A stretch of DNA of 64,000 nucleotides from Peribacillus cavernae (GTDB taxonomy: Bacteria; Bacillota; Bacilli; Bacillales; DSM-1321): positions 356,367 to 420,366 of the forward strand of contig NZ_RYZZ01000007.1 in assembly GCF_003989135.1 (NCBI RefSeq), given 5' to 3'. Shown here piece after piece: positions 18,615 through 27,793 of this stretch; the first letter of the stretch is position 1, and every line of letters starts with the position of its first letter. The translations under genes and the position numbers were made by a program. The notes beneath the pieces are model-generated. The model had not been told where the DNA came from. It made no database searches and saw only the letters and a program-made list of their open reading frames with translations.

Positions 18615-18980
18615 ATGGACTTATTTGATGATATAAACGAGAAATTTCAGGAGCTGGAGGATGGCAAATATATCGTCAGGATTGAAAGTTTCCGCCGCGA
18701 AAAGACGGGCCATAATATGAAACCGATCAGGTGGGAACTTAAATTAATGAACGAAAGTCCACTTATATTGCCATCTAAATTCAGCCATATTGAAACAGAT
18801 GGCGGATTTCAAATTCTGATGAGAGAGCTTAAGAATTTAGGATATTCCAAGCCGTGCTCAGCAAGGGAGTTTGAAGAAATCCTTACTTCTTTAAAAGGTT
18901 CCATTGTCGAAGTAAGTGTAACGACTACCAATAAGGATGAAGGGTACCGCGAAGTCCGTTTTTTGCGGAAGCTGTATTGA
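18615..18980 (+). CDS. Small hypothetical protein, DUF669-like
   Basis: 121 residues, beginning with an acidic helix MDLFDDINEKFQELEDGKY. The middle has G-K-Y-x-V-R-I, then a WELKLMN strand, SKFSHIETDGG and a C-terminal GSIVEVSVTTTNKDE strand. This pattern resembles phage-associated DUF669 proteins (single-strand-DNA-binding-like), but no phage genes surround it, so the resemblance is tentative. ATG start with AAGGGGG upstream. It precedes a perfect terminator. Confidence 0.7.
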   Translation: MDLFDDINEKFQELEDGKYIVRIESFRREKTGHNMKPIRWELKLMNESPLILPSKFSHIETDGGFQILMRELKNLGYSKPCSAREFEEILTSLKGSIVEVSVTTTNKDEGYREVRFLRKLY

Positions 18981-19040
18981 TGTAGGTGGCAGATATATAG
19001 TGATGCGGTATTATTCTAGAAAAAATAAATTTGTACGTAA

Positions 19041-19070
19041 AAAACGCCTGGATAATTATCCAGGCGTTTT
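19041..19070. terminator. Bidirectional terminator
   Basis: A perfect 30-bp palindrome AAAACGCCTGGATAA/TTATCCAGGCGTTTT with T-tract on both sides, lying between converging genes. Confidence 0.93.
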
Positions 19071-19077
19071 TCAGTGT

Positions 19078-19136
19078 TCTAGAAAATCCGTTGCTTTAAG
19101 AGACGGTCCTTTTAAAGGGACGCTTGCGCTTTTCTA
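19078..19136. repeat. Short copy of the interspersed repeat
   Basis: Ends TCTAGAAAATCCG on the left and CGCTTGCGCTTTTCTA on the right with only about 30 bases between. The right end is 2 bases from the patA stop codon (19139-19141), so from patA's side it reads TTTAGAAAAGCGCAAGCG. Confidence 0.7.
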
Positions 19137-19138
19137 AA

Positions 19139-20281
19139 TTACACTAAAAAAGCTTCGATCCGGTCCATCGCGGTTTTCAGTGTATCCATAGAGTAAGCAT
19201 AAGAAATCCGGAAGTATCCTTCGCCAAGCGGTGAAAACGCATCGCCGGGCACGACGGCAACCTTTGCTTTTTCGACGAGCTCCAGGCAGAATTGCAGCGA
19301 GCTGTTAAAGCCATCCGGAAGTTTTACGAAGAAATAAAAGGCCCCGTCCGGTTTAACGACCTGTACGTTCATTTCAGTCAATCTTTGGAATACGTATTCC
19401 CGTCTCTTTATATACTCTTCTTTCATACCTATCGCATCATCGAACCCCGTTGTCAAGGCGGCAAGCGCTGCTTTCTGGGACACTGAGGCAGCACATGTTA
19501 CGTTATACTGGTGGACTTTAAGGATATGTTTGCAAATTGCCGCCGGGGCCAAAATAAACCCAATTCTCCAGCCAGTCATCGAATGGGATTTCGAGAGCCC
19601 GTTAATCACGATCGTCTGCTCCCTGATATAAGAAGCAATCGAGGTATGTTTTTGGTCGTATACCAATTCACTGTAAATTTCATCGGCGAGAACAAATATA
19701 TCCTTATCCTTAATCAATTCAGCGATAGCTTTGAGTTCTTCCGCCGACAGGGTCACACCAGTCGGATTCGAAGGGTAGGGCAGCACAATGCATCTTGTTT
19801 TTTCTGTTATGTATCGTTTGAGAATGTCAGCGGTAAGCTTGAATCCGCTGCCGGTTGTGTCCGCGAATACAGGTTTCGCACCGCATAGCTTGATGATCGG
19901 TTCGTAACCGGGATACACAGGTCCCGGGAGAATGACTTCTGCATCAGCCGTTAAAATCGTGCGAAAGATAATATCAATCGCTTCACTGGCTCCGGCGGTG
20001 ACGATAATTTCATCTCCAGCATTGTAACTGAGACGATACTTTTTGCTGAAATAACGCGACGCTGCTTCTCTAAGCTCGATAAAGCCGGCATTGTGCGTAT
20101 AGACGGTAAAGTTTTCATCGATCGCTCGTTTGGCGGCTATTTTTATATGATCGGGTGTGGGAAAATCAGGTTGGCCAATTGTCAAGGAAATCACATCTTC
20201 TATGTGGGCAACCATATTGTAAAATTTTCTGATTCCTGATATTTCAATGTCTTTAACACGTGGATTGAGCAAATGTTCCAT
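19139..20281 (-). CDS. patA: N-acetyl-L,L-diaminopimelate aminotransferase
   Basis: 380 residues. Class I PLP aminotransferase with YHTHN-like N-terminus (YTHNAGFIELREAASRYF), PNPTGVTLS substrate loop (YPSNPTGV), DEIYSELVYD and the PLP lysine in GLSKSHSMTGWRIGF. Length and sequence agree with B. subtilis PatA, which acts in the acetyl branch of lysine/diaminopimelate synthesis together with DapH and DapL; both of those are at 34.0-36.1 kb. ATG follows GGAGGAAGAAGG. Position near cheV and ykyB agrees with B. subtilis. Confidence 0.9.
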   Translation of the reverse strand: MEHLLNPRVKDIEISGIRKFYNMVAHIEDVISLTIGQPDFPTPDHIKIAAKRAIDENFTVYTHNAGFIELREAASRYFSKKYRLSYNAGDEIIVTAGASEAIDIIFRTILTADAEVILPGPVYPGYEPIIKLCGAKPVFADTTGSGFKLTADILKRYITEKTRCIVLPYPSNPTGVTLSAEELKAIAELIKDKDIFVLADEIYSELVYDQKHTSIASYIREQTIVINGLSKSHSMTGWRIGFILAPAAICKHILKVHQYNVTCAASVSQKAALAALTTGFDDAIGMKEEYIKRREYVFQRLTEMNVQVVKPDGAFYFFVKLPDGFNSSLQFCLELVEKAKVAVVPGDAFSPLGEGYFRISYAYSMDTLKTAMDRIEAFLV

Positions 20282-20463
20282 TCCTTCTTCCTCCTTCTTT
20301 CTTTCGTCTATTTTACACTACATCAGAAGTCCATGAAAAAAATAACCATGAAATTCCCTCTCAAATTAGAGTGTTATTTTCATTGCCTGCCATTAGCGGG
20401 TATAATGTCATAATAGAGCAAAGGAACGTGTAAAAAGAATATCAATCAGCGGGGTAATTAATC

Positions 20464-21444
20464 GTGATAAGGACATGTGTCATAAACAATCAGGGAGAAA
20501 TTTTTTATAATGTGCCCTTAGAAGATCTAAGGCAGGAAGATGTCAAGTGGTTTTGGACAGATTTTTACCAGCCTGATCCCGATGAGGTTAGGTTGTTGTC
20601 AAGTTTTTTTGAATTTCATCCGCTTGCCATTGAGGACTGTATGGATGATTTCAATCAACGTCCGAAAATCGATTTTTATAAAAATTATCAATTTTTGGTC
20701 GTGCACGCGCTTCAGCAGGGAAAACACCAGGCAGTGGAGCTTGATATGTTCGTGAATGAAGAGTTTATCGTGACCTTTCATAAACAGCCGTTAACAGAAC
20801 TTGAAAATACATGGGAGCGAATAGAACAGCTAGCTTCCTCTATTAAAGGGCCTTTTTTCTTAATGCATACACTAATTGACAAAATGGTCGATGAATATTT
20901 TCCGCTTATTTATCAAATAGAAGGCGAATTGAACACAATTGAAGATAATACAAAGGATGAATCGATTGGCCAACTGATGGATCGGCTTTTTGATTTAAGG
21001 GCGGAGCTATCGAAAATGCGTCGGACCATCCTGCCGATGAGGGATTTGTTATATCGGATGATTAATTCTGAGAGGCTCGGGCAGTTAATGGAGCAGCATC
21101 TTTATTTCAATGATGTGCATGATCATTTATTAAAGCTCGTGGAAATGATCGAATCCTATCGCGACTTTTCTTCAGATATCAGGGACAGCTATTTATCGCT
21201 GAATTCGAATAATATGAACACAATCATGATGACGTTGACAGTGATCACGACCATATTCATGCCGCTTACTTTTGTGGCCGGAGTATACGGGATGAACTTT
21301 GAAAATATGCCAGAGCTTCATTGGAAATATGGCTATTATGGGGTTCTCTCAGTAATGCTAGGAATCGGAGTTTGCATGTTCCTTTATTTTGTCAAAAAAG
21401 GCTGGCTCCGTATGGGGAAGGGAAGACGGAAAAATAGGAGGTAA
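20464..21444 (+). CDS. corA: CorA family magnesium/divalent cation transporter
   Basis: 326 residues. Large hydrophilic N-terminal domain, a long helix (about residues 200-255), then two transmembrane helices near the C-terminus. The selectivity signature GVYGMNF (Gly-Met-Asn) follows TM1 and precedes the acidic loop ENMPEL. A basic tail KGRRKNRR ends the protein. Functions as a homopentameric Mg2+ channel in the membrane. GTG start at 20464 follows a weak GGGG site (GCGGGGTAATTAATC). Confidence 0.9.
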   Translation: MIRTCVINNQGEIFYNVPLEDLRQEDVKWFWTDFYQPDPDEVRLLSSFFEFHPLAIEDCMDDFNQRPKIDFYKNYQFLVVHALQQGKHQAVELDMFVNEEFIVTFHKQPLTELENTWERIEQLASSIKGPFFLMHTLIDKMVDEYFPLIYQIEGELNTIEDNTKDESIGQLMDRLFDLRAELSKMRRTILPMRDLLYRMINSERLGQLMEQHLYFNDVHDHLLKLVEMIESYRDFSSDIRDSYLSLNSNNMNTIMMTLTVITTIFMPLTFVAGVYGMNFENMPELHWKYGYYGVLSVMLGIGVCMFLYFVKKGWLRMGKGRRKNRR

Positions 21445-21655
21445 ATCGAAAGGGCTTTCGGAGTTTATCGAAAAGTCTCTGGCGCTGGTACATTAGTTGT
21501 CAGAAAGTAAAGAAGAGCTCGGAAGTAAAACGGGATTTTTTTGTAAAGAACTCCGGTTTTCTGGTTAAACATTAAGTTTTTTACAGTTTCATCAATATTT
21601 TGTGATAAAGGAGTTGTATAATTATCTTAAATATCATTTTTTGAGGAATGGTAAA

Positions 21656-22963
21656 ATGTTAAATTTGGAGAATTTATTCCTGCATTTTTTAATCATTATA
21701 ATGCCGGTATTCCTTTATCACGGCTTCTTTGGGAAATTGAATCATTTCCCGAATAACCGGCAAAATCAATTTCATAGGTTTTTGCTTCTGGCTGTTGCTG
21801 CAATCCTGAGCATGACTTTCCCAGTTGCGAGTGTGGATGGAGTCTCGTATGATTTTCGTTCTTTAGTGATTATATTTGCTTTTTTGTATTGTGGAAGGAA
21901 CTATGCTTTTCTGCTGGTACTGCTGACTTGTACCGTCCGTTTGTTGTTGGGGGGGAAGGTCTTGCAGCTTTCCTTAATTATCGTGCCTTTTTACTATATG
22001 CTTCCGTTCCTCCTTTCCTACTTTTGGAGCAGCTTTTCAAAAAAGAAAAAATACTTCTCTGCCATTCTGATCGGCTCGGTTTCCATGGCATTCTTTTATC
22101 TAGTCACCTTTATTTTCAATTTTAACAGAGATAATGGCACAGTCTTACCTGAACCTCCGTTTTCAAATCTTCTGATCGGCGTGCTTTGTTACATAGTGAT
22201 TTTGTTGGTTATGATTTTTTATGAAGAATATATGGTAGAGAATACATTAATGAGGATTCAAATCGAAAATTCGGAAAAGATGAACGTTGTCAGTGAATTA
22301 GCTGCTAGTGTGGCCCATGAGGTCCGAAACCCGTTAACTGTCGTACGGGGATTTATTCAACTGATTGAAAAAGACGATAAATCGACGACGAGCAAGGAAT
22401 ATATGCAGCTCGTTTTATCAGAATTATCAAGGGCAGAGGCAATCATCTCTGATTATTTAAATCTGGCGAGACAAAATACCGAGAAGAGGGAGACCTTTTT
22501 GGTTTCAAATCTCATGAAAGATGTAATGAACGTGATGAAATCATTTTCCAATATGAATAGTGTCGATCTTACTTATTCCATCGTGCGGGAATGTGAACTG
22601 AACGGGGATGTAAGCAAGCTGAAACAGGTTTTCTATAATCTAATAAAAAATGCAGTAGAATCGATAGATCATTCGAACGGATTGGTGATGATCATCGTCT
22701 CGCAGACCAGGGGTAACGCCTTGATTGAAATAGCCGACAACGGGATAGGAATGGACACGCAACAGCTTGACAGGATTGGAGAGCCTTTTTATACACAAAA
22801 GGAAACGGGGACGGGTTTAGGGGTAATGGTTACGAGATCAATCATCCAAAGTCACCATGGGAGCATTGAATATGAAAGTGAGCCTGGAAAGGGAACAAAG
22901 GTACTCATCACTTTCCCGCTTCATAGAACTGAAACGAACGAGACAGCAGGCTCATTAAATTAG
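21656..22963 (+). CDS. Membrane sensor histidine kinase, KinB-like
   Basis: 435 residues. Five to six hydrophobic helices (about residues 1-190) of the 5TM-LYT type, with NNRQNQFHR and FRSLVIIFAFLYCG-like conserved pieces, then HisKA with phospho-acceptor His221 in ASVAHEVRNPLTVVRGFIQL, N-box NLIKNAVESI, G1 DNGIGM and G2 GTGLGVMVTRS. Such kinases phosphorylate Spo0F in B. subtilis (KinB). No response regulator or KbaA-like gene adjoins. ATG at 21656 follows GAGGA 8 bases upstream; the GTG at 21602 would add residues without a site. Confidence 0.85.
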   Translation: MLNLENLFLHFLIIIMPVFLYHGFFGKLNHFPNNRQNQFHRFLLLAVAAILSMTFPVASVDGVSYDFRSLVIIFAFLYCGRNYAFLLVLLTCTVRLLLGGKVLQLSLIIVPFYYMLPFLLSYFWSSFSKKKKYFSAILIGSVSMAFFYLVTFIFNFNRDNGTVLPEPPFSNLLIGVLCYIVILLVMIFYEEYMVENTLMRIQIENSEKMNVVSELAASVAHEVRNPLTVVRGFIQLIEKDDKSTTSKEYMQLVLSELSRAEAIISDYLNLARQNTEKRETFLVSNLMKDVMNVMKSFSNMNSVDLTYSIVRECELNGDVSKLKQVFYNLIKNAVESIDHSNGLVMIIVSQTRGNALIEIADNGIGMDTQQLDRIGEPFYTQKETGTGLGVMVTRSIIQSHHGSIEYESEPGKGTKVLITFPLHRTETNETAGSLN

Positions 22964-22976
22964 AGCCTGTTTATTC
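22946..22976 (+). terminator. Weak hairpin over the kinase stop codon
   Basis: CAGGCTC and GAGCCTG flank ATTAAATTA, which includes the TAG stop, followed by TTTATT. Weak intrinsic terminator. Confidence 0.45.
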
Positions 22977-22984
22977 ATTTAGTA

Positions 22985-23011
22985 TAAAAAAATCCTGTAA
23001 ATTGCCGAAAA
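22985..23011 (+). promoter_or_regulatory. Candidate sigma-D promoter of cheV
   Basis: TAAA (22985-22988), 15-base spacer, GCCGAAAA (23004-23011). The remembered sigma-D consensus is TAAA-N15-GCCGATAT, so the -35 is exact and the -10 matches six of eight. CheV is a known member of the flagellar/chemotaxis regulon of B. subtilis, which supports the reading. Confidence 0.65.
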
Positions 23012-23102
23012 ATACTATAGGGATATTTATTCTGATAAAAAAATGAAATCCCTGAAAAAAGGACATCGATCCAAGTATGCAAGGCAGAGGAAGGCGTATA
23101 AA

Positions 23103-24008
23103 ATGGAGAATACTAGAGAGATATTGCTTGAAAGCGGCACAAATGAATTAGAAATTGTTGAGTTTGCAATTGGAGCTAACAAATTTGGTATTAATGTCAT
23201 AAAGGTCAAGGAAATCATCAATCCAGTACCGGTGACTTTAGTGCCGCACGCCCATCATACGATCGAAGGTATTATTGAATTACGGGGAGAAGTATTGCCG
23301 GTAGTCAACATGGCAGAAGCCCTCAAATTCCCTCCTTCTGAAAATCCTTCAGAGGACAAGTTCATCGTTACGGAATTTAACAAACAAAAAGTTGTCTTCC
23401 ATGTCCATTATGTAACCCAGATACGACGGATTTCCTGGAGCCAGATCGAAAAACCCTCGGGAATGTATCAAGGAATCGATAACCAGATCATTGGTGTGAT
23501 AAAATGGGATGGCGAAATGATTTTGTTGTTGGATTTCGAAAAAATGATTGTTGAAATCAATCCCGAATCGGGGATCAATATTCAGCAGGTAAAGAAACTG
23601 GGGAAGCGTGAACGTTCAAATAAACGCATTGTAGTTGCTGAAGATTCACCGCTTTTAAGAAAGCTGTTGCACGATACACTGGAAGAAGCCGGCTTTCAGA
23701 ACCTTGAATTCTTCGAAAATGGCCGGGACACCTTGCAGTATTTGGAAGGTCTGCTTGCTATCGGGAAAGATATTGCCTCAGAGGTTCAGCTGGTCATCAC
23801 GGATGTGGAAATGCCGCAAATGGATGGCCATTATCTTACTCGGAAAGTTAAGGCACATGCAGGCCTGGGAAGACTGCCAGTGATTATCTTCTCTTCTTTA
23901 ATTACCGAGGATCTCCGCCATAAGGGACAGGTTGTTGGAGCAGATGCACAGGTCAGCAAACCTGAGATTGCTGATTTGATCAAGGAAATCGACCGATATA
24001 TCCTATAA
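23103..24008 (+). CDS. cheV: Chemotaxis coupling protein CheV
   Basis: 301 residues. N-terminal CheW domain (about residues 12-155) with FGINVIKVKEII and IEGIIELRGEVLPVVN, followed by a receiver domain with acidic pair E-D near KRIVVAEDSPLLRKLL, phospho-acceptor Asp234 in LVITDVEMPQMDGHYL and the conserved Lys in QVSKPEIADL. CheV couples chemoreceptors to CheA and tunes adaptation through its phosphorylation. ATG at 23103 follows GAGGAAGG; a candidate sigma-D promoter lies about 90 bases upstream. Confidence 0.95.
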   Translation: MENTREILLESGTNELEIVEFAIGANKFGINVIKVKEIINPVPVTLVPHAHHTIEGIIELRGEVLPVVNMAEALKFPPSENPSEDKFIVTEFNKQKVVFHVHYVTQIRRISWSQIEKPSGMYQGIDNQIIGVIKWDGEMILLLDFEKMIVEINPESGINIQQVKKLGKRERSNKRIVVAEDSPLLRKLLHDTLEEAGFQNLEFFENGRDTLQYLEGLLAIGKDIASEVQLVITDVEMPQMDGHYLTRKVKAHAGLGRLPVIIFSSLITEDLRHKGQVVGADAQVSKPEIADLIKEIDRYIL

Positions 24009-24015
24009 ACCAAAG

Positions 24016-24057
24016 AACTGGCTCTCAAGCAGCTGATGCTAAGAGAACCAGTTTTTT
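24016..24057 (+). terminator. Terminator after cheV
   Basis: AACTGGCTCTC pairs with GAGAACCAGTT (one mismatch), followed by TTTTTT. Confidence 0.85.
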
Positions 24058-24099
24058 GAAATCTGTTATATTTTTTGACCGATAATAATGCTCTTCGTG

Positions 24100-24609
24100 T
24101 TAATATTTGAAGCCTTTACCCAGGAAAGTAGAGGGGAAAGGATTTTGGATAGTATGTTTCTGACGTGTACCGTACGCATGGTTTTTCTTTAGTGCAGGAG
24201 TCCTGTCCCCTTTTAAATCATCCGCTTTTCCTACGTATTCCTGCAGGATTTGTTTAGCTTTGGATAATGATAATGCTGCTTTTGGATTTCGAACCTGTGC
24301 TGTGCGGCTTCCTAAGTGAGGCAAAGTCTTTAAGTCATCCCTGGTTGGAGGCAAATGAAAAATAAAATCACCGCATTGAATAATGACATCTGACTGCTGG
24401 GCCGAAAATCTGGGGTTGTCGGAAAAATGTAACCCTTTTTTTTGGGCTTTGCCTTCCTTGAGCATTTTGTCCAGGGAGATCCGCTTTAAATTGTAGAGGT
24501 ATTTTGGTTCCGGGGCAGTTTTTGCATGTTTATTGACAATGAAGATCGCCTGTGCAAGAAAATTTACGGAATATTTCCCGCTGGAACTTTGCCCTTCTGT
24601 TTGACGCAT
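24100..24609 (-). CDS. ykyB: YkyB family protein
   Basis: 169 residues, soluble and basic. It has a YSVNFLAQAIFIVNKHAKTA opening, LKRISLDKMLKEGKA, then CGDFIFHLPPTRDDLKTLPH and a helix KAALSLSKAKQILQEYV. These match the Bacillus-specific YkyB family as I remember it; the function is unknown. ATG follows GGAGTTACCAT. Lies next to cheV as in B. subtilis, which supports the name. Confidence 0.85.
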   Translation of the reverse strand: MRQTEGQSSSGKYSVNFLAQAIFIVNKHAKTAPEPKYLYNLKRISLDKMLKEGKAQKKGLHFSDNPRFSAQQSDVIIQCGDFIFHLPPTRDDLKTLPHLGSRTAQVRNPKAALSLSKAKQILQEYVGKADDLKGDRTPALKKNHAYGTRQKHTIQNPFPSTFLGKGFKY

Positions 24610-24839
24610 ATGGTAACTCCTTTCGTAAATTTGTTCGTCTCTTCATATTATACCATTTTTTCATCTTTTTAAAGCAATAGGGAAAGTGCCGTCCTGCCTT
24701 CATCAAATTGCGCCCGCCTTAGTAAGGTAAATAATGAAAGAAGTTTTTTCCTTTCCTCGCTAATGCTATAATTTAAGAAGAAGCAGAAACGACTTTAAAG
24801 GTATGAAAATTCCGCGATAAAAAATTCAGCAGCAGTTTT

Positions 24840-25700
24840 TCACAGTGAATGTAACTCATAGACGGTGATTTCAGGCCTGGATAAAAAACGATAAGGAAGG
24901 CGGGTCGTACCCAATCCCCTGTTTACATGCAGTTTTAATTTACCTATTTCGAAAGTTCCTTCTTTGTATTTTTCTGCAAAGGGCGGTGTTATTAGGGCGC
25001 CGGCAAACGGTATCTGTACTTGGCCGCCATGGCTGTGTCCGCTAAGCTGCAGATGAATTTCATACTTCGTTGACGTATCTGCAAGATCGGGAGCATGCGA
25101 AAGCAGGATGGTATAGGTTTTTTTCGGAATATCCTTAAGGGTTGATTCAAAGTCGTAATGGCCCAGCATCGGGTCATCAATGCCTGCCACGTATATGCTC
25201 TCTCCATTTAATAAAGAGATGTTGGCATTTGAATTGCGCAGTACCTGAAAGTCGGCTTTTTGCATGATGCTGCTGTAAATTTCCGAACCGTAACCTCCAT
25301 GGTCATGGTTGCCATAAATGCAGAACTTTCCGAGAGGGGCCTGCAGCTGTTTCATGACAGGGATAATTTCTTTTTGAAAGCGATATTGATTGGGTTCGTC
25401 CATCAGGTCTCCGGTAAAAAAAATAACATCAGGGTTCAGTGCATTGATTTTTCTTGTTACATACTCCAAGTCTGATAATTGGAATTGGAATCCAAGGTGG
25501 GTATCGCTGAACTGAACGATTCTGAGCCCGTTGAATCCTTTCGGAATTAAGGGGTTACTGATGGAAATAGTAGCAATATCGAGCCATTTTGGTTCAATTT
25601 CGTGGCAATAATACCGGCTGCCAAAGCTGATGCCGGATACAGCAAGGATTGCTCCGAAAGCTCTTTTTATAAACGCTCTGCGTGATATATTTTTTTCCAA
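24840..25700 (-). CDS. ykuE: Tat-exported metallophosphoesterase YkuE
   Basis: 286 residues. N-terminus MEKNISRRAFIKRAFGAILA has the twin-arginine motif S-R-R-A-F-I-K followed by a hydrophobic stretch. Calcineurin-like phosphoesterase motifs follow in order: FSDTHLG, FTGDLMDEP, GNHDHGG, LSHAPDL and LSGHSHGGQ, which build a dinuclear metal centre. B. subtilis YkuE is a wall-associated, Zn-dependent enzyme exported by TatAyCy. TTG at 25700 has AGG 9 bases upstream; the TTG at 25709 abuts the AGG directly. Confidence 0.9.
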   Translation of the reverse strand: MEKNISRRAFIKRAFGAILAVSGISFGSRYYCHEIEPKWLDIATISISNPLIPKGFNGLRIVQFSDTHLGFQFQLSDLEYVTRKINALNPDVIFFTGDLMDEPNQYRFQKEIIPVMKQLQAPLGKFCIYGNHDHGGYGSEIYSSIMQKADFQVLRNSNANISLLNGESIYVAGIDDPMLGHYDFESTLKDIPKKTYTILLSHAPDLADTSTKYEIHLQLSGHSHGGQVQIPFAGALITPPFAEKYKEGTFEIGKLKLHVNRGLGTTRLPYRFLSRPEITVYELHSL

Positions 25701-25864
25701 GATTATCAACCTATCTAAAAAAATGTTACTTCCTCATACTAACAAACAATATACATAAAAAGAAGAATATATTATACTTTTCTTCATTACTTTTATTAGA
25801 CAGGGATATTAAAATATAGAGACAAAATATCCTATGAGATTGAACATCTACCTGGGGGTACAGA

Positions 25865-27721
25865 ATGACGCAGTCAATGCTTTTTACATTTATCATCATT
25901 GTCGTGACAACGGCAATGTTTATACAGGGTAAATTCAGGTCTGATTTTATTGCCCTGACTGCCTTAATGGCACTGGCTATAACGGGGATACTCACTGTGG
26001 ATGAGGCCCTTTCAGGCTTTTCCAATCCAATCGTAATCATGATTGCCGGATTGTATGTTGTAAGCGCCGGGATATTCAATAGCGGACTCGCCGAAAGGCT
26101 TGGCAGTTATTTTCTCGGCTTAAGCGGCGGAAGTGAGCGCAAGCTTTTCGTTATTGTCATGCTTACAGCCGGTTTGTTCAGCGGGTTTCTCAGCGGAACG
26201 GGGACTGTTGCCTTGCTGCTTCCTTTAGTGACGAGCATGGCTCTTAAACAGAGGACGAGCCCATCGAGGTTTCTGCTTCCGCTCGCCTATGCGAGCAGTC
26301 TTGGCGGAGTGCTTACTTTGGTATCTACATCACCAAACATGATCGTCAACGATGTTTTAGGAAGGAATGGGTTTGACAGCTTTGATGTTTTCGATTTTAC
26401 ACCGATTGGTCTCGTTGTCCTTGCAGCCGGACTTCTATTTATGCTGACGGCTGGCAGGAAACTGCTTCCGAATGAAACTGTGGCCGCTAATAAGGGCGGA
26501 AAAGATATATCTGCTTCAGAGCTGGCCGGTATGTATAAAGTGTATGACCGCTTATGCTATCTTCATATTCCTGCGGATTCGGATATAGTCGGGGAAAGAC
26601 TTTCCGACCTTATTCTGCCGGTAAAATATGAAATCACGGTCATCGAAATCACCAGGAAGATGAAAGATATACAAATTCCGCTGTTGCAAAAAAACCAGCC
26701 CTTCTCAGTCAATGCTGATGAAGTTCTCCATCCAGACGATTTCATTCTCGTTTTCGGTGAGGACGCATCGGTAAAACGGCTGGCTCAGGATTACGAACTG
26801 GAGCTGAAAAGGTTTAATGCTGAGGCGATTAAAAAACATTTCGTTGGCAGCAAATTTGGCCTGACGGAAATTCTCATTGTCCCCCATTCAGACTATGAAA
26901 ACCAGACGCTCAGGGATGTTCATTTCCGTGAGAAATACCAGTGCAGCGTGCTCGCAATCAATCGCAAAGGGGAATATATTCAGGCAGATGTGGGTACAGA
27001 ACAGCTGAAACCGGGAGATGCCCTTTTAATTCATGGGGAATGGGACAATATTAACCGAATTTCTGCAGACCTGCAGGATGTCATTGTCATCGGCAGTGAA
27101 CCAGAAGAAAAAGATCAATCTTATCCACTGGGGAAAGCACTGATTGCAGGCGGTATTATGGCTTTTATGCTTATAATGCTTGCTATCGATGTCATGCCTC
27201 CGGTAATTTCCGTATTAACCGCAGCTTTCCTGATGGTCGTAACCGGCTGTATCAGGTCCATTGAAGAGGCCTACCAACACATAAACTGGGAATCCGTTTT
27301 CCTGCTCGCTGCCATGATGGCAATGGCCGCTGCCCTTGAAAAGACTGGGGGAGCCATGCTTATTAGCAACGGTCTTAACAATATTCTTGGAGGGTTGGGA
27401 CCATATGCGATGCTCGCGGGATTTTACTTGCTGACCATGATACTGAGCCAATTCATTTCCAATGCCGCTTCTGCCGTCCTGATAGCACCGATTGCATTCT
27501 TAAGTGCGGTTACATTGCATTATAGTCCCTATCCGTTTTTATTATGTGTCGCTATTGCTGCATCCATGGCATTCTCGACACCAGGTGCCTCACCTACTAA
27601 TGCACTAGTTATGACAGCCGGGGAATATAAGTATAAGGATTTTGCACTGATTGGGGTTTTATTGCAAATATTAATCGGCATACTTATGATTTTTGCCATT
27701 CCGCTGTTTTTCCCGTTTTAA
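25865..27721 (+). CDS. SLC13-type anion permease with two TrkA-C domains
   Basis: 618 residues. Two blocks of transmembrane helices (about residues 1-200 and 420-618) flank a soluble insert with two TrkA-C/RCK-C modules (about 215-295 and 300-385: LHPDDFILVFGE and LKPGDALLIHGEW). SLC13/CitT features are GTVALLLPLVTSM and VSTSPNMIVND in the first half and FISNAASAVLIAPIAF, STPGASPTNALVM in the second. The family takes up sulfate, phosphate or dicarboxylates, usually with Na+; the ligand is not predictable here. ATG after GGGGGTACAG. Confidence 0.87.
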   Translation: MTQSMLFTFIIIVVTTAMFIQGKFRSDFIALTALMALAITGILTVDEALSGFSNPIVIMIAGLYVVSAGIFNSGLAERLGSYFLGLSGGSERKLFVIVMLTAGLFSGFLSGTGTVALLLPLVTSMALKQRTSPSRFLLPLAYASSLGGVLTLVSTSPNMIVNDVLGRNGFDSFDVFDFTPIGLVVLAAGLLFMLTAGRKLLPNETVAANKGGKDISASELAGMYKVYDRLCYLHIPADSDIVGERLSDLILPVKYEITVIEITRKMKDIQIPLLQKNQPFSVNADEVLHPDDFILVFGEDASVKRLAQDYELELKRFNAEAIKKHFVGSKFGLTEILIVPHSDYENQTLRDVHFREKYQCSVLAINRKGEYIQADVGTEQLKPGDALLIHGEWDNINRISADLQDVIVIGSEPEEKDQSYPLGKALIAGGIMAFMLIMLAIDVMPPVISVLTAAFLMVVTGCIRSIEEAYQHINWESVFLLAAMMAMAAALEKTGGAMLISNGLNNILGGLGPYAMLAGFYLLTMILSQFISNAASAVLIAPIAFLSAVTLHYSPYPFLLCVAIAASMAFSTPGASPTNALVMTAGEYKYKDFALIGVLLQILIGILMIFAIPLFFPF

Positions 27722-27793
27722 AATTTGCTTAAAAGGCATAAAAACATTCTGCTTGAGTTACTCTAAGCAAAAAAGAGCTTGGAGGAATTGAAC

